Shown here in pieces: positions 35,363 through 36,865 of a stretch of DNA of 36,865 nt. Each line of letters begins with the position of its first letter. The first letter of the stretch is position 1. The translations under genes and the position numbers were made by a program. A model generated the notes under the pieces. The model was not told the origin of the DNA. It did no database searches and worked only from the letters and a program-made list of their open reading frames with translations. The DNA comes from Verrucomicrobiaceae bacterium (GTDB lineage Bacteria > Verrucomicrobiota > Verrucomicrobiia > Verrucomicrobiales > Verrucomicrobiaceae), in the NCBI GenBank assembly GCA_027489965.1, contig JAIXZA010000060.1:1-36865 (forward strand). The letters are read 5' to 3'.

Positions 35363-36463
35363 ATGAATCAGGATGACTTTTATACCGCACTTACGGCACC
35401 AAGCGATACGCATTTACCTCCCCTAATTGTTGCGGAATTGTCCGGAAATCATAATCAATCACTGTCACGCGCACTTGAGTTAATCGAAGTAGCCGCAGAT
35501 TGTGGTGTGGATGCAATCAAGCTGCAGACCTACACAGCAGACACGATCACTCTTGATGTGGCAAAAGATGAGTTCGTCGTGAGAAAAAATGGAAGTGCCT
35601 GGGATGGCCGAACTCTACATTCGCTTTATGCTGAAGCACATACGCCTTGGGAGTGGCACCTACCGATGATCGAACGTGCACGGGAACTCGGCATAGCCTG
35701 GTTCAGTAGTCCCTTTGACTTCACAGCCATCGATTTTCTAGAAACTCTTCAAGTTCCATGTTACAAAATCGCTTCCCCAGAAGTCGTCGATCTACCGCTC
35801 ATCCGAAAATGTGCAGCAACAGGCAAACCTCTCATCATTTCCAGTGGCATGGCAAGTATCACAGACCTTGCTGAAGCCGTTACCACAGCACGCGAAGCAG
35901 GCTGCAAAAACTTAACCATGCTGAAATGTACAACGGACTACCCAGCAAGTCCTGAAAACTCAAACTTACGAACCATTCCACATATGGCTCAACTCTTTAG
36001 TTGTCGCTCTGGCTTAAGTGATCACACTCTTGGTATTGGTGTGGCTATCGCCTCTGTTGCACTTGGTTCGACGCTGATTGAAAAGCACCTCACTATGCGA
36101 CGCGCTGATGGTGGGCCAGACTCCCATTTTAGCCTTGAGCCAAGAGAGATGCAGCTGCTTGTAAAAGAATGCCGTGCTGCATGGCAAGCCGTGGGCAGTG
36201 TGCGCTATGGCCCGACAGATGCCGAAAAAAGTTATCTCGCGGCACGCCGTTCGCTTTACGTAACTAAAGACATGCGTGCAGGCGATTTACTCACACCCGA
36301 GAACCTTCGAAGCATCAGGCCTGGATTCGGCCTGCCGCCCAAGAACTATGAAATGCTATTAGGCCGGCATGTGACGCGTGATATCAAGCGCGGCACAGCG
36401 ACTAGTTGGGACATCGTCATGGGAGAATGTTGCCAAGTAGGAGCAAGCCACTCCGATGGCTAG
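35363..36463 (+). CDS. pseI: Pseudaminic acid synthase PseI
   Basis: 366 residues from the ATG at 35363; a TTG at 35354 adds three residues. A NeuB/TIM-barrel domain (about 1-280) carries IVAELSGNHNQSL, DAIKLQTYTADTITLD and SSGMAS. A C-terminal SAF/antifreeze-like domain (about 300-357) starts at RSLYVTKDMRAGD. It condenses 6-deoxy-AltdiNAc with phosphoenolpyruvate to give pseudaminic acid. The synthase has the SGNHNQSL block shared by PseI. Last recognisable gene of the operon, 45 bp after WbqC. Confidence 0.94.
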   Translation: MNQDDFYTALTAPSDTHLPPLIVAELSGNHNQSLSRALELIEVAADCGVDAIKLQTYTADTITLDVAKDEFVVRKNGSAWDGRTLHSLYAEAHTPWEWHLPMIERARELGIAWFSSPFDFTAIDFLETLQVPCYKIASPEVVDLPLIRKCAATGKPLIISSGMASITDLAEAVTTAREAGCKNLTMLKCTTDYPASPENSNLRTIPHMAQLFSCRSGLSDHTLGIGVAIASVALGSTLIEKHLTMRRADGGPDSHFSLEPREMQLLVKECRAAWQAVGSVRYGPTDAEKSYLAARRSLYVTKDMRAGDLLTPENLRSIRPGFGLPPKNYEMLLGRHVTRDIKRGTATSWDIVMGECCQVGASHSDG

Positions 36464-36590
36464 GCAAAGCTGGCATATGGATTTGCTGGCAATAAAAATA
36501 GGCTGAAGACACATTTGCGCTTCATGCCTCGAATCCGCGCTCATAAATTTGATACCAAGCAAATCATTAAACCGACTGGACAGACTCTAT
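36464..36590. other. Intergenic region after pseI
   Basis: 127 bp, AT-rich; no hairpin plus U-run and no gene seen. The remainder of the 402-bp region beyond pseI is described by the open minus-strand frame at 36591-36806. Confidence 0.5.
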
Positions 36591-36806
36591 CTAGCGACAG
36601 CCCCATCCGGCACCATCAGTAGAAACAACTGAATTATCCTGAGCACCTACATTACTTGTGGCAAAGTTGGAGCCCGGAAGGCTCTCAGGATCGTCTTGGC
36701 GATGCCGGGCTTTGAGGGATTTTTTGGCACCAAAGTAGTAACGAACGTATCCGTCAAACCTAGCACCGTTGGAAGGTCGTAGTGTGTAAAGGTCGTAGCA
36801 GCCAAG
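36591..36806 (-). pseudogene. C-terminal fragment of an unidentified protein, possibly a broken gene
   Basis: On the minus strand a 71-codon open frame runs from an in-frame TAG (36807-36809) to its own TAG (36591-36593). It has no ATG start but reads like a protein end: YDLYTLRPSNGARFDGY, then YYFGAKKSLKARHRQDDPES and a Gly/Asp-rich tail ending WGCR. A second frame, shifted by one base, is open from the window edge to about 36764. That would fit a frameshift joining the two, or unrelated chance. YDLYTL slightly recalls the end of type II secretion pseudopilins, but I cannot identify it. Confidence 0.35.
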
Positions 36807-36865
36807 CTACGGCACTTATGCTTACAGCTGATTCAACACCACCACTCAAACGCGACGTTCTCGGA

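Noticed and set aside
28145..36463. Legionaminic or sialic acid pathway instead of pseudaminic acid
   Set aside because: The dehydratase has the inverting PseB residues and the hydrolase/synthase blocks match PseG and PseI; no NeuC-type epimerase or legionaminic-specific GDP-sugar genes are present.
36671..36727. AGCCCGG / CCGGGCT inverted repeat followed by a T-run as a terminator of the pse operon
   Set aside because: The stem is only 7 bp with a 27-nt loop, the T-run is 9 bp away, and the segment appears to be coding on the other strand.

Overview
The window looks like part of a chromosome from a Verrucomicrobiota bacterium, probably of the Prosthecobacter/Verrucomicrobium type. Three things point there: a DUF1552 protein paired with a DUF1587/1592/1588/1585 cytochrome, a formylglycine sulfatase, and a discoidin-type sensor kinase. 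There are no rRNA, tRNA, CRISPR or complete insertion-sequence features. Many start codons lack a clear Shine-Dalgarno sequence. The assignment rests on gene content alone.

Region 1 (1-5.8 kb, all minus strand, GC-rich): two tandem copies of an unrecognised secreted protein (the first cut by the window edge), then the DUF1552 and multi-DUF cytochrome pair. This part carries short repeats: 8-bp TGGAGTGN units in sets of three beside start codons, a 29-bp palindromic element read in frame inside one gene, and an A/T-rich inverted repeat between the pair. Region 2 (5.8-12.8 kb, minus): a NarL-type response regulator with a discoidin-domain histidine kinase, an ECF sigma factor with a membrane anti-sigma-like partner, and an SGNH hydrolase next to a sulfatase. 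This is a surface-polysaccharide sensing and degradation setting. Region 3 (12.8-16.6 kb): a tight minus-strand operon glpX - lsrF-like aldolase - dhaL, with a divergent AraC-family regulator. A coherent reading is dihydroxyacetone to DHAP to fructose-1,6-bisphosphate to fructose-6-phosphate. The operon ends in a perfect 14-bp hairpin that also spans the start codon of the sulfatase gene.

Region 4 (16.6-27.9 kb) is mixed housekeeping: an O-methyltransferase, a lone dihydrolipoamide acyltransferase (E2), a metallo-beta-lactamase-fold hydrolase, a potassium operon (kup, a KdpD-like kinase lacking the usual N-terminal half, kdpE), an M19 dipeptidase-like protein with altered metal-ligand positions, an alpha/beta hydrolase, and fabF with a good intrinsic terminator.

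Region 5 (28.1-36.5 kb, plus strand, visibly more AT-rich) is a nine-gene pseudaminic acid operon: pseB, pseC, a small unknown gene, pseF, pseG, a methyltransferase, an FAD oxidoreductase, a WbqC-family gene and pseI. It provides every step to pseudaminic acid and its CMP activation except the PseH N-acetyltransferase, which is not visible. The unknown small gene and the WbqC gene are the places to look for a replacement. At the extreme right a 71-codon open frame on the minus strand reads like the C-terminal end of a protein, possibly a broken gene.
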